From the NCBI GenBank assembly GCA_035541015.1, contig DATLFM010000010.1:1-35162 (forward strand): a DNA stretch of 35,162 nucleotides, in the 5' to 3' direction. This document shows, piece after piece, positions 14,704 through 21,518 of the stretch (positions within the stretch are counted from its first letter, which is position 1; each line of letters opens with the position of its first letter). The DNA is from Candidatus Thermoplasmatota archaeon. GTDB taxonomy: Archaea; Thermoplasmatota; SW-10-69-26; JACQPN01; JAIVGT01. The notes beneath the pieces are model-generated. The model made no database searches and was not told the DNA's origin. It saw only the letters and a program-made list of their open reading frames with translations. The translations under genes and the position numbers were made by a program.

Positions 14704-15147
14704 ATGCTCGACGAGAAGGACTTGGCCATTCTCCGCGAACTGCGTGAGAACGCGAAGAAGACGACCAAGACCATCAGCGAGCGCACGAACGTGCCGCGCA
14801 CGACGGTGCACGACCGCATTGGAAAGATGGAATCCAACGGGACCATCCGTAAGTACACGCTCGTGCCCAACTACGAGCGCATCGGGGAGGCCACGACGGC
14901 TTTCGTGTTCATCAGCCACGACCAAAGCCAAGGTGTCAGCCAGGGGGAGCTTGCCAAGAAGATCTCGGAGATCCAGGGCGTCTACGAGGTGCACCTCATC
15001 AGCGGCGATTGGGATCTCCTCGTGAAGGTTCGCGGCAAGGACGTCGAGAGCATCGGACGCATGGTGCTCGAGAGGCTCCGGCCGTTCCCCGGCGTGGGAA
15101 AGACGCTCACATCCACGGTTTTCCAGACCATGAAGGAAGAGGTCTGA
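14704..15147 (+). CDS. Lrp/AsnC family transcription regulator
   Basis: A 147-aa regulator. The N-terminal HTH (residues about 3-50) reads LAILRELRENAKKTTKTISE, RTNVPRTTVHDRIGKMESNG, TIRKYTLVPN, as in archaeal Lrp proteins. The C-terminal RAM/ligand domain (about 62-140) contains ISEIQGVYEVHLISGDWDLL, VKVRGKDVESIGRMV and ends in a TSTVFQTMKEE strand. Such proteins form octamers or dimers and sense amino acids; the ligand here is unknown. The TATA box lies 26 nt upstream, so the mRNA is leaderless. Its last 41 nt overlap the end of the CPBP protease gene on the other strand. Confidence 0.93.
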   Translation: MLDEKDLAILRELRENAKKTTKTISERTNVPRTTVHDRIGKMESNGTIRKYTLVPNYERIGEATTAFVFISHDQSQGVSQGELAKKISEIQGVYEVHLISGDWDLLVKVRGKDVESIGRMVLERLRPFPGVGKTLTSTVFQTMKEEV

Positions 15148-16078
15148 GAAGCGTCCGCACCGATTCCGCTCGTGTCACCACGATGGCCGCCACGCTGCCA
15201 AGGACAAGCAGGGTGCCCGCGGCAAGCAGGATCGGATCGCCGCTTCCCAGCACGAAGTACGCGATGTCGATCTCGGCGTGGATGATCACGGCCGCAAGAA
15301 GACCCAGGCGCATGGCCACGAGGCCGGCCAGGATGCCAAAAGCAAGCGGTCCCACGACGTGCGCGATCGTCCCGTAGCCTGCGTGGACGAGCCCGAAGAA
15401 CGCAGCCTGCGCAAGGAGCGCCACGGGCCAGGGAACCTTCGTGAAGAGCCATTCCTGCAGGACTCCGCGGAAGAGGTACTCCTCGCCCACACCGGCCAGA
15501 AGCGAGAGCAGCAGGATGAGAAGCGGCGTGATGTTGGCAAACACCCGCGACTCGTCGTTGTTCATGAGCGCGCGGCCCAGCGTCGTAGCCAGGAAGAGGA
15601 CTGAGAAAAGATAGAAGACAGCCACGAGGCCAAAGAGCGCCTGCCCGTGGAGGGCGTCACGGCGCCAGCCTTGGCGCGGAAGGCGCAGGAGAGCGAGGAT
15701 GCGCGCAAGCGCCCCCCGCGGGTCGCCGCCAAGCTGCAGTCGCGGCACGCCTTGGAACACAAGGAGCAGGCCCGCCGTGGGAACGACGAGATTGTAGAGG
15801 AACGAGCGCCAGACCGAGCCCCACAGCTGCGCCTGCGTGAGCGCCGGGAGGACGAGGCCTTGCTCGAAGAGAAGGTCGATCGAGAGAACCACGTTCAACC
15901 CAAAGCGCGCAAACGGGAAGACCACAAGCGACAGGCCCAGGCAGCGCGTCCAGTCCCATCCCCGCCTGCGGCCCGCGAAGAATCCGAGGATCCAAGCGAT
16001 CGTGAGCGCCGTGAGGAGGAACTGGTTGGCCGTGAGGGCAAGAAGCGGCGCGCCCGCAAGCTCGCTTGGGACCGTCAC
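15107..16078 (-). CDS. CPBP family intramembrane glutamic endopeptidase (CAAX protease-like)
   Basis: A 323-aa polytopic membrane protein with about eight predicted helices. The CPBP/Rce1 catalytic signature is intact: GVGEEYLFRGVLQEW (Glu199, Glu200, Arg204), FFGLVHAGYGTIAH (His232) and the last-helix IIHAEID (His267). Family members cleave within the membrane or process prenylated or bacteriocin-like peptides; the archaeal substrate is unknown. Start GTG 16078 overlaps the stop of the epimerase gene by 4 nt (GTGA), showing translational coupling. The 3' end overlaps the Lrp gene tail to tail by 41 nt. The coupling to rpe is probably only operon packing. Confidence 0.9.
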   Translation of the reverse strand: MTVPSELAGAPLLALTANQFLLTALTIAWILGFFAGRRRGWDWTRCLGLSLVVFPFARFGLNVVLSIDLLFEQGLVLPALTQAQLWGSVWRSFLYNLVVPTAGLLLVFQGVPRLQLGGDPRGALARILALLRLPRQGWRRDALHGQALFGLVAVFYLFSVLFLATTLGRALMNNDESRVFANITPLLILLLSLLAGVGEEYLFRGVLQEWLFTKVPWPVALLAQAAFFGLVHAGYGTIAHVVGPLAFGILAGLVAMRLGLLAAVIIHAEIDIAYFVLGSGDPILLAAGTLLVLGSVAAIVVTRAESVRTLLRPLPSWSGKPWM

Positions 16079-16755
16079 GCGCCCCGCAGCTCCGCCATGC
16101 GCGTGGAAAGGTCGCCCGAGTGGCCAAACACGCTCGTTCCGGCCACAAGGCACGTCGCGCCGGCGTCACGGCACGGCGACGCCGTCTCGGGCGTGATGCC
16201 GCCGTCGACCTGAAGGTCCACGCGGCCGCCCACGTCGAGGCCCGCCTTGCGCAGGAGATCGGCGGCCCGCCGCGTCTTCTCCACGGCAAGAGGGATGAAT
16301 TTCTGTCCCCCAAAGCCGGGGTTCACGCTCATGACGAGCAGGAGGTCGAGATCCGCAAGGACGCTCTCGGCAAGCGCAAGCGGCGAGCCGGGGTTCACGG
16401 CGACACCCGCCTTCATGCCCGCCTCCTTCACCTGGTGGACGGTGCGATGGAGATGCGGGCACGCCTCGGCATGAACCGTGAGGCTGTCGGCGCCGGCCTT
16501 CGCGAAGTCGGCCACGTAGCGCTCGGGCTCCGCGATCATGAGGTGGCAGTCGAGGTGCAGCCGCGTCACCTTGCGGATGGCCGAGACCACGACCGGGCCC
16601 ATCGTGATGTTGGGCACGAAGCGGCCGTCCATCACGTCGATGTGCAGCCAGTCGGCGCCGGCCTTCTCCACGCGGGCGATCTCCTCGCCCAAACGCGAGA
16701 AGTCGGCCGACAGGATCGAGGGCGCGATCTTCACGCGCCGGGCCGCTTTCGTCAT
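16075..16755 (-). CDS. rpe: ribulose-phosphate 3-epimerase
   Basis: A 226-aa TIM-barrel enzyme interconverting ribulose 5-phosphate and xylulose 5-phosphate. Signatures: KIAPSILSADF, WLHIDVMDGRFVPNITMGP (metal-binding His and catalytic Asp), LHLDCHLMI, LLVMSVNPGFGGQKFIP and LQVDGGITPETA. The length is standard. ATG 16755 lies just before the first strand; the open frame continues upstream without family character. Many archaea lack Rpe and make pentoses by the reverse ribulose-monophosphate route, so this bacterial-type gene may have been acquired (inference). It overlaps the CPBP protease gene by 4 nt. Confidence 0.95.
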   Translation of the reverse strand: MTKAARRVKIAPSILSADFSRLGEEIARVEKAGADWLHIDVMDGRFVPNITMGPVVVSAIRKVTRLHLDCHLMIAEPERYVADFAKAGADSLTVHAEACPHLHRTVHQVKEAGMKAGVAVNPGSPLALAESVLADLDLLLVMSVNPGFGGQKFIPLAVEKTRRAADLLRKAGLDVGGRVDLQVDGGITPETASPCRDAGATCLVAGTSVFGHSGDLSTRMAELRGA

Positions 16756-16831
16756 GGCGGTGGGCAACGCGCCAAGGGGCCTATGAAGACGACGCTTCCG
16801 CCACCTCGAGCCGTTCAGGGCCGATGGTCGT

Positions 16832-17065
16832 CTAGAGGGGGTGCTCGAAGTCTGGCTGGGGGAGCATGCCACCCTGAACGGCGGCGGGAGCGGCGTTGAT
16901 GTCGCTAAAGTAGCGGCCAAGCGCCATCTCGACCGTGTCGCTGATGCTCTGGCCGCGCAGGACCTTGAGCGTGTGCAGCTTGATGTGGTAGTCGAGCGGG
17001 ATCTTGACCTTGATCTCCTTGGCCTCGTCGAGCAAGCGTTTCTCCGCGTTGGTCCGAATCATCAT
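16832..17065 (-). CDS. ribbon-helix-helix type small regulator
   Basis: A 77-aa protein. Residues about 18-53 (KVKIPLDYHIKLHTLKVLRG then QSISDTVEMALGRYF) fit a ribbon-helix-helix fold: a strand with alternating polar residues that would touch DNA, then two helices, as in CopG/Arc-like antitoxins and repressors. The N-terminal basic helix (TNAEKRLLDEAKEI) and the Pro-rich tail are extra. ATG 17065 (a second ATG is adjacent at 17062) has purine-rich GAGGGAAAGG upstream and a TATA box at 17111-17121. No toxin gene is adjacent. It probably binds one or more of the dyads in the 283-bp region it shares with the divergent PadR gene (inference). Confidence 0.72.
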   Translation of the reverse strand: MMIRTNAEKRLLDEAKEIKVKIPLDYHIKLHTLKVLRGQSISDTVEMALGRYFSDINAAPAAVQGGMLPQPDFEHPL

Positions 17066-17110
17066 CGCCTTTCCCTCTTGCCTACCGGACTATTCCAGTT
17101 CGGTGGCCTA

Positions 17111-17121
17111 GAATTATAAAG
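17111..17121 (-). promoter_or_regulatory. TATA box of the ribbon-helix-helix gene
   Basis: Minus strand CTTTATAATTC, about 50 nt before ATG 17065, predicting a leader near 25 nt that contains the purine-rich ribosome-binding stretch. It abuts the left arm of the GTGTTCCA inverted repeat, so a protein on that dyad could block it. Confidence 0.6.
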
Positions 17122-17152
17122 TGTTCCATATTTATGTCTTGGCCTGGAACAC
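17121..17152. repeat. 8-bp inverted repeat next to the RHH promoter
   Basis: GTGTTCCA (17121-17128) and TGGAACAC (17145-17152) are perfect reverse complements with a 16-nt spacer. Centre-to-centre distance is about two helical turns, as expected for two bound dimers. Confidence 0.55.
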
Positions 17153-17248
17153 GTGTTATAGAAACGAACAACGGTGGAGATTTGCGCCAAATCGGCCAAT
17201 TTCCCAAAGATCAACCAACCCGATACCCGTTCGAAGTGCGCACTTTTG

Positions 17249-17270
17249 GTCCAGTTGTACGTCCAGTTGT
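17249..17270. repeat. tandem 10-bp direct repeat GTCCAGTTGT upstream of padR
   Basis: GTCCAGTTGT occurs at 17249-17258 and again at 17261-17270 (12-bp period). Its inverted core CACAACTGG recurs at 17332-17340, between the padR TATA box and start codon, where bound protein would block transcription. These look like sites for PadR or the RHH protein. Confidence 0.55.
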
Positions 17271-17311
17271 GCGGCCTTTTGTTCCCCAGGAGAATACGAA
17301 ACCTATACCAA

Positions 17312-17320
17312 CTATTATAG
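17312..17320 (+). promoter_or_regulatory. TATA box of the PadR gene
   Basis: CTATTATAG, 29-37 nt before ATG 17349, giving a very short leader. The inverted CACAACTGG copy at 17332-17340 covers the expected transcription start. Confidence 0.65.
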
Positions 17321-17348
17321 AATCCGACCCTCACAACTGGAACAGAAA

Positions 17349-17990
17349 ATGGCGGCTGATCCACCCGACGCGCGCGGCCGGCTCCTGCGTGGCCTGGCCG
17401 AGCCGCTCGTCCTCGAAAGCATCGCCCGGGGGCCCAAGCACGGCTACGCCCTCCTCCGCGAGCTCGAGGAGACCTTCGGCGTGGCGCCCAACCGGAACCA
17501 GATCTACCCCCTCCTTGCCCGCCTCGTCGAGCGCGGTCTCCTCAAGGCCGCAGACGACGAAGCCGGCAAGACGACCTACCATCTCACGGGCAACGGCCTC
17601 GAGGCGCTCCGCGAATACAAGACGCTCCCCGACACCTTCCGCGCGCGCGTGGCCGAACTCTGGGAGCTCCCCCCGCCCGGAGCCGCGGTCGCTGGAATTC
17701 GAGCCGCGGCCCCGCGCGTCGGAGCCCAACCGGCCGGCGCGACTGGCACGGCCGGCACGTCCCCCACGCCCGACGTTCGCGAGCTCCTTCGCGCGCCCGC
17801 GGCGGCGCCCTTGGCCGTGGACCTCCCCGCCGCGCCCATCCACTGCAAGGACGCGCGGATCCGCTTCGACGCATGGCCCGGCGAAGGCCGCCGCAGCCTC
17901 GAGTTTGCCTGCGACTACGGCAACCTCCCCGAATGCCCGACGTGCGCGATCTTCCTCGCCGGCGAGGCGATGAAGAGGCGGTTCCTGTGA
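17349..17990 (+). CDS. PadR family regulator with a Cys-containing C-terminal domain
   Basis: A 213-aa protein. Residues about 12-95 are a PadR winged helix (LVLESIARGPKHGYALLREL, NQIYPLLARLVERGLLKAAD, KTTYHLTGNGLEALREYK). After an Ala/Pro-rich linker, the last 50 residues (IHCKDARIRFDAWPG ... FACDYGNLPECPTCAIFLAG) hold four Cys at 166, 188, 196 and 199. That spacing could bind zinc or an iron-sulphur cluster, which is unusual for PadR proteins, whose C-terminal part is normally a dimerising helix. ATG 17349 sits just after a TATA box and an operator-like repeat, consistent with self-repression. The next gene downstream is a membrane protein with a heme-type helix pattern; redox or metal sensing is a reasonable guess. 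Confidence 0.85.
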   Translation: MAADPPDARGRLLRGLAEPLVLESIARGPKHGYALLRELEETFGVAPNRNQIYPLLARLVERGLLKAADDEAGKTTYHLTGNGLEALREYKTLPDTFRARVAELWELPPPGAAVAGIRAAAPRVGAQPAGATGTAGTSPTPDVRELLRAPAAAPLAVDLPAAPIHCKDARIRFDAWPGEGRRSLEFACDYGNLPECPTCAIFLAGEAMKRRFL

Positions 17991-18032
17991 GGATCGCCCG
18001 CTCCGATGGCCGGAACGCCGTGCTCATCCAAT

Positions 18033-18042
18033 AATTATATAG
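18033..18042 (+). promoter_or_regulatory. TATA box of the ferric-reductase-like gene
   Basis: AATTATATAG, centre about 29 nt before the TTG at 18067, which supports that TTG as the start codon of a leaderless or nearly leaderless mRNA. Confidence 0.7.
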
Positions 18043-18066
18043 ACTCGCATCCTCGGTTTCCCCCCG

Positions 18067-19500
18067 TTGTCCCGAAGGTTTCTCCGCGGTCGCCGCGCGA
18101 AGGCCGCGGCGCTGCTTTGCGCCTCCGCGGCGGCGCTTGCCGCTCTTTTGGCCCCCGTCGTCGCCCAGTCGGGCGCCACGGAGCTCGATCTCGACAACGC
18201 CAACTGCTTTGGCCACCACGCGGCCGACGTGCCCCCGTTCAAGACGACGGTGCACATCGTGCCCGACACGCTCATCCAAGTTCCCGCATCGGGCTCCTTC
18301 GTGTACGCCGTGACGATCACAAACGCCTGGAAGCACGAGATGCTCAACACGCGTGTGGGCCTGAACCTCACGCGCATGCCCAACGTGGCCTTCGCCGGCG
18401 ACGAGGTGCCCTACCAGACGACGGAACAGGGAACCCTCCCCGCCGGCGCCACAAGCGCGCCCTTCGAGTTCCCAGTGGGCATCAACGCCACCGCGATCGT
18501 CGTCACGCTCGAAGGCGACCCGGGCCCGCTCTCGCTCAACGACTTCGACCTTCGCGTCGTGGCACCCTCGGGCCGCGCTTTCCTCGGGGCCGCGGACGAC
18601 TCGACGACGGGCTTGGGCGGCGGCAATCCCGCAAGCGACCGCGTCGAGATCGACACCGCGACGATCCAGACCGAAGCGGGAAGCACGACCGGATCGGTCG
18701 CCGCCTGGAACGCCTTTGTGACCTTCGCCGGCGGCACCACGCCGCAGGGCGGCTTCTCGATCACCATCGACGTCGCGTACGACATCACGCGAAACCCCGT
18801 CCGCTTCGCGGCCGGACCGGCCAGGCTTGCGCCGGGCGAGAGCGCGACGTTTGAATTCGAGCTTGCGGCCGGCGCCGTCGCGTCCGGGCAGCTTGGCATC
18901 CAGGCCATCGGCACGGCGTTCTACAACCACAACGATCCGCAGGCCGTCGATTTCGGGAACTATTCGAAGAGCGCGTCCGTGCCCTTTGCGATCGGAACGG
19001 AGACCCTCCACGCGCAGGCCCTCGCCGGCCCCGGCGTCGCGTTCCTCGACCCCGCGCAGCGCGTCATGCGGCAATGGGGCTTCCTGCTCGGATTCACGGG
19101 CTTCTTCCTCGTCTTCCCGAGCCTCGTGCTCGGTGGCGCGTTTGGCACCCAAAGCGTGCGCGTCATGAACCGGTTCTCCGGAAGCGCGCGCCAGCGCGTG
19201 CTCTGGCACAACGCGCTCTCGTACGTGCTCCTTGGCATCGGCGTCACGCACGCAAGCCTGTTCCTCGTCGAGACGACCTACCAGTGGTCCGTGGGTCTTG
19301 TCTGGGGCGGGCTCACGCTTGCCGCCTTCCTCGGGCTTGCCGTGACGGGCGCGCTGCAGACGCGGCTTGTGAAGACCTACGGGTACGCGGCCTGGCGCTT
19401 TTCCCACTTCTCGATGGGCTTCCTCGCGCTCTTCTTCGTGATCCTCCACGTGGTCGTGGACGGCGTAGACTTCCAGTGGCTGCGCGACCTCATGCGATAG
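18067..19500 (+). CDS. secreted-domain membrane protein with ferric-reductase-like two-heme helices
   Basis: A 477-aa protein starting at TTG, placed by its TATA box. Residues 1-33 are a signal peptide (basic start, AAALLCASAAALAALLAPVVAQ). Residues about 38-325 are extracytoplasmic and beta-rich, with a stretch (LSLNDFDLRVVAPSGRAFLG) like P-domain/PPC jelly-roll modules. Four helices follow: about 335-357, 378-402, 408-430 and 443-466. Two carry His pairs exactly 14 apart: H381/H395 (WHNALSYVLLGIGVTH) and H447/H461 (SHFSMGFLALFFVILH). That is the bis-heme ladder of ferric-reductase/NADPH-oxidase/cytochrome-b561-like membrane domains. No flavin or NAD domain is fused. Likely a transmembrane electron carrier; substrate unknown. 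The heme pathway lies 6 kb away. Confidence 0.82.
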   Translation: MSRRFLRGRRAKAAALLCASAAALAALLAPVVAQSGATELDLDNANCFGHHAADVPPFKTTVHIVPDTLIQVPASGSFVYAVTITNAWKHEMLNTRVGLNLTRMPNVAFAGDEVPYQTTEQGTLPAGATSAPFEFPVGINATAIVVTLEGDPGPLSLNDFDLRVVAPSGRAFLGAADDSTTGLGGGNPASDRVEIDTATIQTEAGSTTGSVAAWNAFVTFAGGTTPQGGFSITIDVAYDITRNPVRFAAGPARLAPGESATFEFELAAGAVASGQLGIQAIGTAFYNHNDPQAVDFGNYSKSASVPFAIGTETLHAQALAGPGVAFLDPAQRVMRQWGFLLGFTGFFLVFPSLVLGGAFGTQSVRVMNRFSGSARQRVLWHNALSYVLLGIGVTHASLFLVETTYQWSVGLVWGGLTLAAFLGLAVTGALQTRLVKTYGYAAWRFSHFSMGFLALFFVILHVVVDGVDFQWLRDLMR

Positions 19501-19515
19501 GCCCGGGCCAACCTG

Positions 19516-19692
19516 CTAGCCGGAGCGCTTGCCCTTCCCCGCCTTCCACTTCCTCCAGGCGAGGGCCATGCCGTAGGAGCCGACGAGGACGAGGATCGTG
19601 ACGAGGGCAGCGAGGACGACGATGTCCATGAACGGCGCGTTGGCGACGTCGAGGTTGATTGCCGTCGCCTTGGGCCAAGCGGCTGCTTGCAC
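19516..19692 (-). CDS. 58-aa single-pass membrane microprotein
   Basis: GTG 19692 to TAG 19516-19518, 58 residues. A short polar start (QAAAWPKATAINLDVANAPF) is followed by one strong membrane helix (MDIVVLAALVTILVLVGSYG, about residues 22-45) and a basic cytosolic tail (WRKWKAGKGKRSG), obeying the positive-inside rule. The frame stays open further upstream, so the start is uncertain. It converges with the heme-type membrane protein gene, ending 16 nt from it. It could be a small subunit of a membrane complex, but no partner is evident on its own strand. Confidence 0.6.
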   Translation of the reverse strand: MQAAAWPKATAINLDVANAPFMDIVVLAALVTILVLVGSYGMALAWRKWKAGKGKRSG

Positions 19693-19746
19693 GACGCCGG
19701 ATAGCGTCCCCGGGTTGATAGGATTTGGGGGGGAAAACCTCCCTTT

Positions 19747-19761
19747 CCGCCGATTCGGCGG
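19747..19761. repeat. 15-nt GC dyad upstream of the 87-aa gene
   Basis: CCGCCGA/TCGGCGG around a single T, a perfect palindrome ending 21 nt before ATG 19783. It is also 55 nt upstream of the minus-strand GTG at 19692. Could be an operator for either gene or a leader hairpin. Confidence 0.4.
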
Positions 19762-19782
19762 TGTGCCGTTTCAAAGCTGCTT

Positions 19783-20046
19783 ATGGCCTTGCAAGCAGTC
19801 GAGCGTCCGATGACGATGCTCAACCTCGCGTACGGAGTCGACGTGCCCGCGCCGCTTCTCGAAATCATGGAGCACCACGCGCGTCGCCTCGGATTGCCTC
19901 TCTCGCAGGTCGAGCTTCTTGGCCAGGACACGGAAACGGTGGAAGGGTTTCTCCTGGCCATCGAGCGCGGCGCGGCCCGCTCCTACGCCTCAAGCCTAGG
20001 CCGCCCGTCGGTCGAAACGGAGCGCGGCGGCGCGGCCACCGCCTGA
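19783..20046 (+). CDS. small hypothetical protein
   Basis: An 87-aa acidic-to-neutral soluble protein with no recognised family. Residues about 22-70 look like two or three helices (LLEIMEHHARRLGLPLSQVE, LLGQDTETVEGFLLAIERGA). ATG 19783 is used; ATG 19810 (MTMLNLAYG) would drop nine residues. It stands alone, between a palindrome and the promoter of the next gene. Codon bias supports it as coding. Confidence 0.6.
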   Translation: MALQAVERPMTMLNLAYGVDVPAPLLEIMEHHARRLGLPLSQVELLGQDTETVEGFLLAIERGAARSYASSLGRPSVETERGGAATA

Positions 20047-20135
20047 ATTTAGGACCCTAAAAGAAAGCGCCCGCTGTTCGGTCGTTCCCCGCTTTTCCCG
20101 AACCGCTCACCGTTCCCACAAGGCGCGGCTGTTGG

Positions 20136-20145
20136 ATTTATACAA
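20136..20145 (+). promoter_or_regulatory. TATA box of the four-cysteine small protein gene
   Basis: ATTTATACAA, centre about 52 nt before ATG 20193, giving a leader near 27 nt. A second A/T-rich patch (CAAATAGAA, 20151-20159) could be an alternative. Confidence 0.55.
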
Positions 20146-20192
20146 AACCACAAATAGAATCGCAGGCGTAGGAACGCTCCCGGTCGATCCCC

Positions 20193-20444
20193 ATGGAAAC
20201 CGCCCCCGAGAACGACACGCTGCCGCTCGTGGCCTCCTGCCGCAACTGCACGAGCTTTGCGCAGGCTGGCTGCAAGCTTGGCGTCGCACTTCCGCCCGAG
20301 CGGCTCCTGTGCGAGCGGTACACGATCACGGACGACTTCCGCGACGAGATCGTCGAAGTCATGCTCAAGGACGTCTGGACGCAGGTCCAAAAGAACACGG
20401 AGCGCGTCCAAAAGCTCCAGGCCGCGCGGCGCTTGTGGAACTAG
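20193..20444 (+). CDS. small four-cysteine protein (possible metal or Fe-S binder)
   Basis: An 83-aa protein. Four Cys at 16, 19, 27 and 40 (ASCRNCTSF, AGCKLG, RLLCERY) form a C-x2-C-x7-C-x12-C set able to hold zinc or an iron-sulphur cluster. The rest (DFRDEIVEVMLKDVWTQVQK, NTERVQKLQAARRLW) is a long helix that could dimerise as a coiled coil. The layout is like small ferredoxin-type or zinc accessory proteins, but no named family is recognised. ATG 20193 with a TATA box upstream. Followed by a drug/metabolite transporter gene 106 nt on. Confidence 0.72.
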   Translation: METAPENDTLPLVASCRNCTSFAQAGCKLGVALPPERLLCERYTITDDFRDEIVEVMLKDVWTQVQKNTERVQKLQAARRLWN

Positions 20445-20550
20445 AGCCGCTCGGCTACCGCCTCGCGGCTCTCCGCCTCGGGCTCCGCCGAGCTCCGCCC
20501 TCGGCGTCGCCGACGAAACCCTAAACCGCGGGACGCGCCCTGCCACCGCG

Positions 20551-21474
20551 TTGGCCGACGCTCTTCCCTCGGTCCCTGCCGTTCCCGACGCGCGCACGGC
20601 CGTCGCGGCGCTTGTCGCCGTCCAGGTCATCTTCGGGACGTTCGCGTTTGTCGGCAAGATCGCGCTCGTCGAGCTCTCGCCCTTCGCGCTTGCCGCGCTT
20701 CGCGTCGCCGGCGCCGGCGCCATCCTCGCCGCGCTCGCGTGTCACCGGTCGGGCCTTGCGCTTGCGCGCAAGGACGTCGCCGCGTTCTTCGTGCTGGCCA
20801 TGCTGGGCATCGCCGTGAACCAGCTCCTGTTCCTGCAGGGGCTTTCGCTCACGACGGCAGTCGACGCGACCGTGCTCGTGTCGACGATCCCGGCCTTCAC
20901 GCTTGGCGTCGCCATCGCCGGCGGGCGCGAGACGGCTTCGCGCGGCAAGCTCGTGGGCGTGGCGTTGGCCTTCACCGGGGTGCTCGTCCTCGTGGGCGGC
21001 GCGGCCGTCGGGCAGGGTTCGCTTCTCGGGAACGTGCTCGTGGCCGCAAACGCGCTCTCCTACAGCTTGTACCTCGTCTTCTCGCGGCCCTACCTCGCAC
21101 GGTACGATCCGCTCACGGTCGTCGCGTGGACGTTCCTGTTCGGCGCCGTCGTCATGGTGCCCCTTGGCGTCCCGGACCTTGCCGCGACCGACCTTTCGGC
21201 GTTGTCGGCCGCGACGTGGGCGGCCGTGGCGTACATCGTGCTGTTCCCCTCGGTCGTGACGTACTACCTGAACAACTGGGCGCTGCGCCGGTTGCCGTCG
21301 TCGACGGTCGCAAGCTACGTGTATCTGCAGCCGCTCGTGGCCGCCGCGCTTGCCGTACCCATTCTTGGGGAGCCCGTCACGGCCTTCACGCTGGCCGCGG
21401 GCCTTGCGATCGTGGGCGGGATCTGGGTCGCGCAGGGCGCGCGCCTTCCCCGCCGCCTCGCGGCCGTGCGCTGA
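20551..21474 (+). CDS. EamA/DMT-family transporter
   Basis: A 307-aa inner-membrane carrier with ten predicted helices in two EamA repeats: first about residues 15-140 (AALVAVQVIFGTFAFVGKIA ... LVGVALAFTGVLVLVGG), second about 155-290 (GNVLVAANALSYSLYLVFSR ... LEPVTAFTLAAGLAIVGG-like end). Such proteins export or import small metabolites; substrate not predictable. The start is uncertain: TTG 20551 is used because a TATA-like ACCCTAAACC lies about 27-30 nt upstream and the first helix begins 15 residues later. The frame is open further upstream but without hydrophobic character. Confidence 0.85.
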   Translation: MADALPSVPAVPDARTAVAALVAVQVIFGTFAFVGKIALVELSPFALAALRVAGAGAILAALACHRSGLALARKDVAAFFVLAMLGIAVNQLLFLQGLSLTTAVDATVLVSTIPAFTLGVAIAGGRETASRGKLVGVALAFTGVLVLVGGAAVGQGSLLGNVLVAANALSYSLYLVFSRPYLARYDPLTVVAWTFLFGAVVMVPLGVPDLAATDLSALSAATWAAVAYIVLFPSVVTYYLNNWALRRLPSSTVASYVYLQPLVAAALAVPILGEPVTAFTLAAGLAIVGGIWVAQGARLPRRLAAVR

Positions 21475-21488
21475 CGCTACCAATGCGC

Positions 21489-21496
21489 TTTTTAAG
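21489..21496 (+). promoter_or_regulatory. TATA box of the MFS transporter gene (leaderless GTG)
   Basis: TTTTTAAG centred 26 nt before GTG 21519. This placement favours GTG 21519 over the in-frame ATG 21483, which lies upstream of the TATA box and would not be on the transcript. Confidence 0.7.
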
Positions 21497-21518
21497 GCCA
21501 TCGGCTTTGCGGTGTTTC

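Larger units (their letters stand above)
17066..17348. promoter_or_regulatory. divergent control region between the RHH and PadR genes
   Basis: An unusually AT-rich, element-dense spacer. It holds a minus-strand TATA box (17111-17121), an 8-bp inverted repeat GTGTTCCA/TGGAACAC (17121-17128, 17145-17152), a 15-nt dyad GATTTG-CGC-CAAATC (17179-17193), and four CCAGTT hexamers: 17095-17100, 17251-17256, 17263-17268 and inverted at 17335-17340. It also holds a plus-strand TATA at 17312-17320. No convincing gene lies in it; the one open frame crossing it lacks coding bias. Confidence 0.65.

Noticed and set aside
15107-15147. Frameshift at the Lrp/CPBP junction
   Set aside because: The genes are on opposite strands and both end cleanly; it is a simple 41-nt convergent overlap.
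17062-17364. A 100-codon minus-strand frame in the RHH-padR spacer
   Set aside because: It has AT-rich, aromatic composition unlike neighbouring genes, and it crosses both promoters, the repeats and the padR start.
18067-18100. Twin-arginine export signal of the heme-type membrane protein
   Set aside because: SRRFLRG has two Arg, but the residue expected between RR and FL in the Tat consensus is missing; an ordinary Sec signal explains the sequence.
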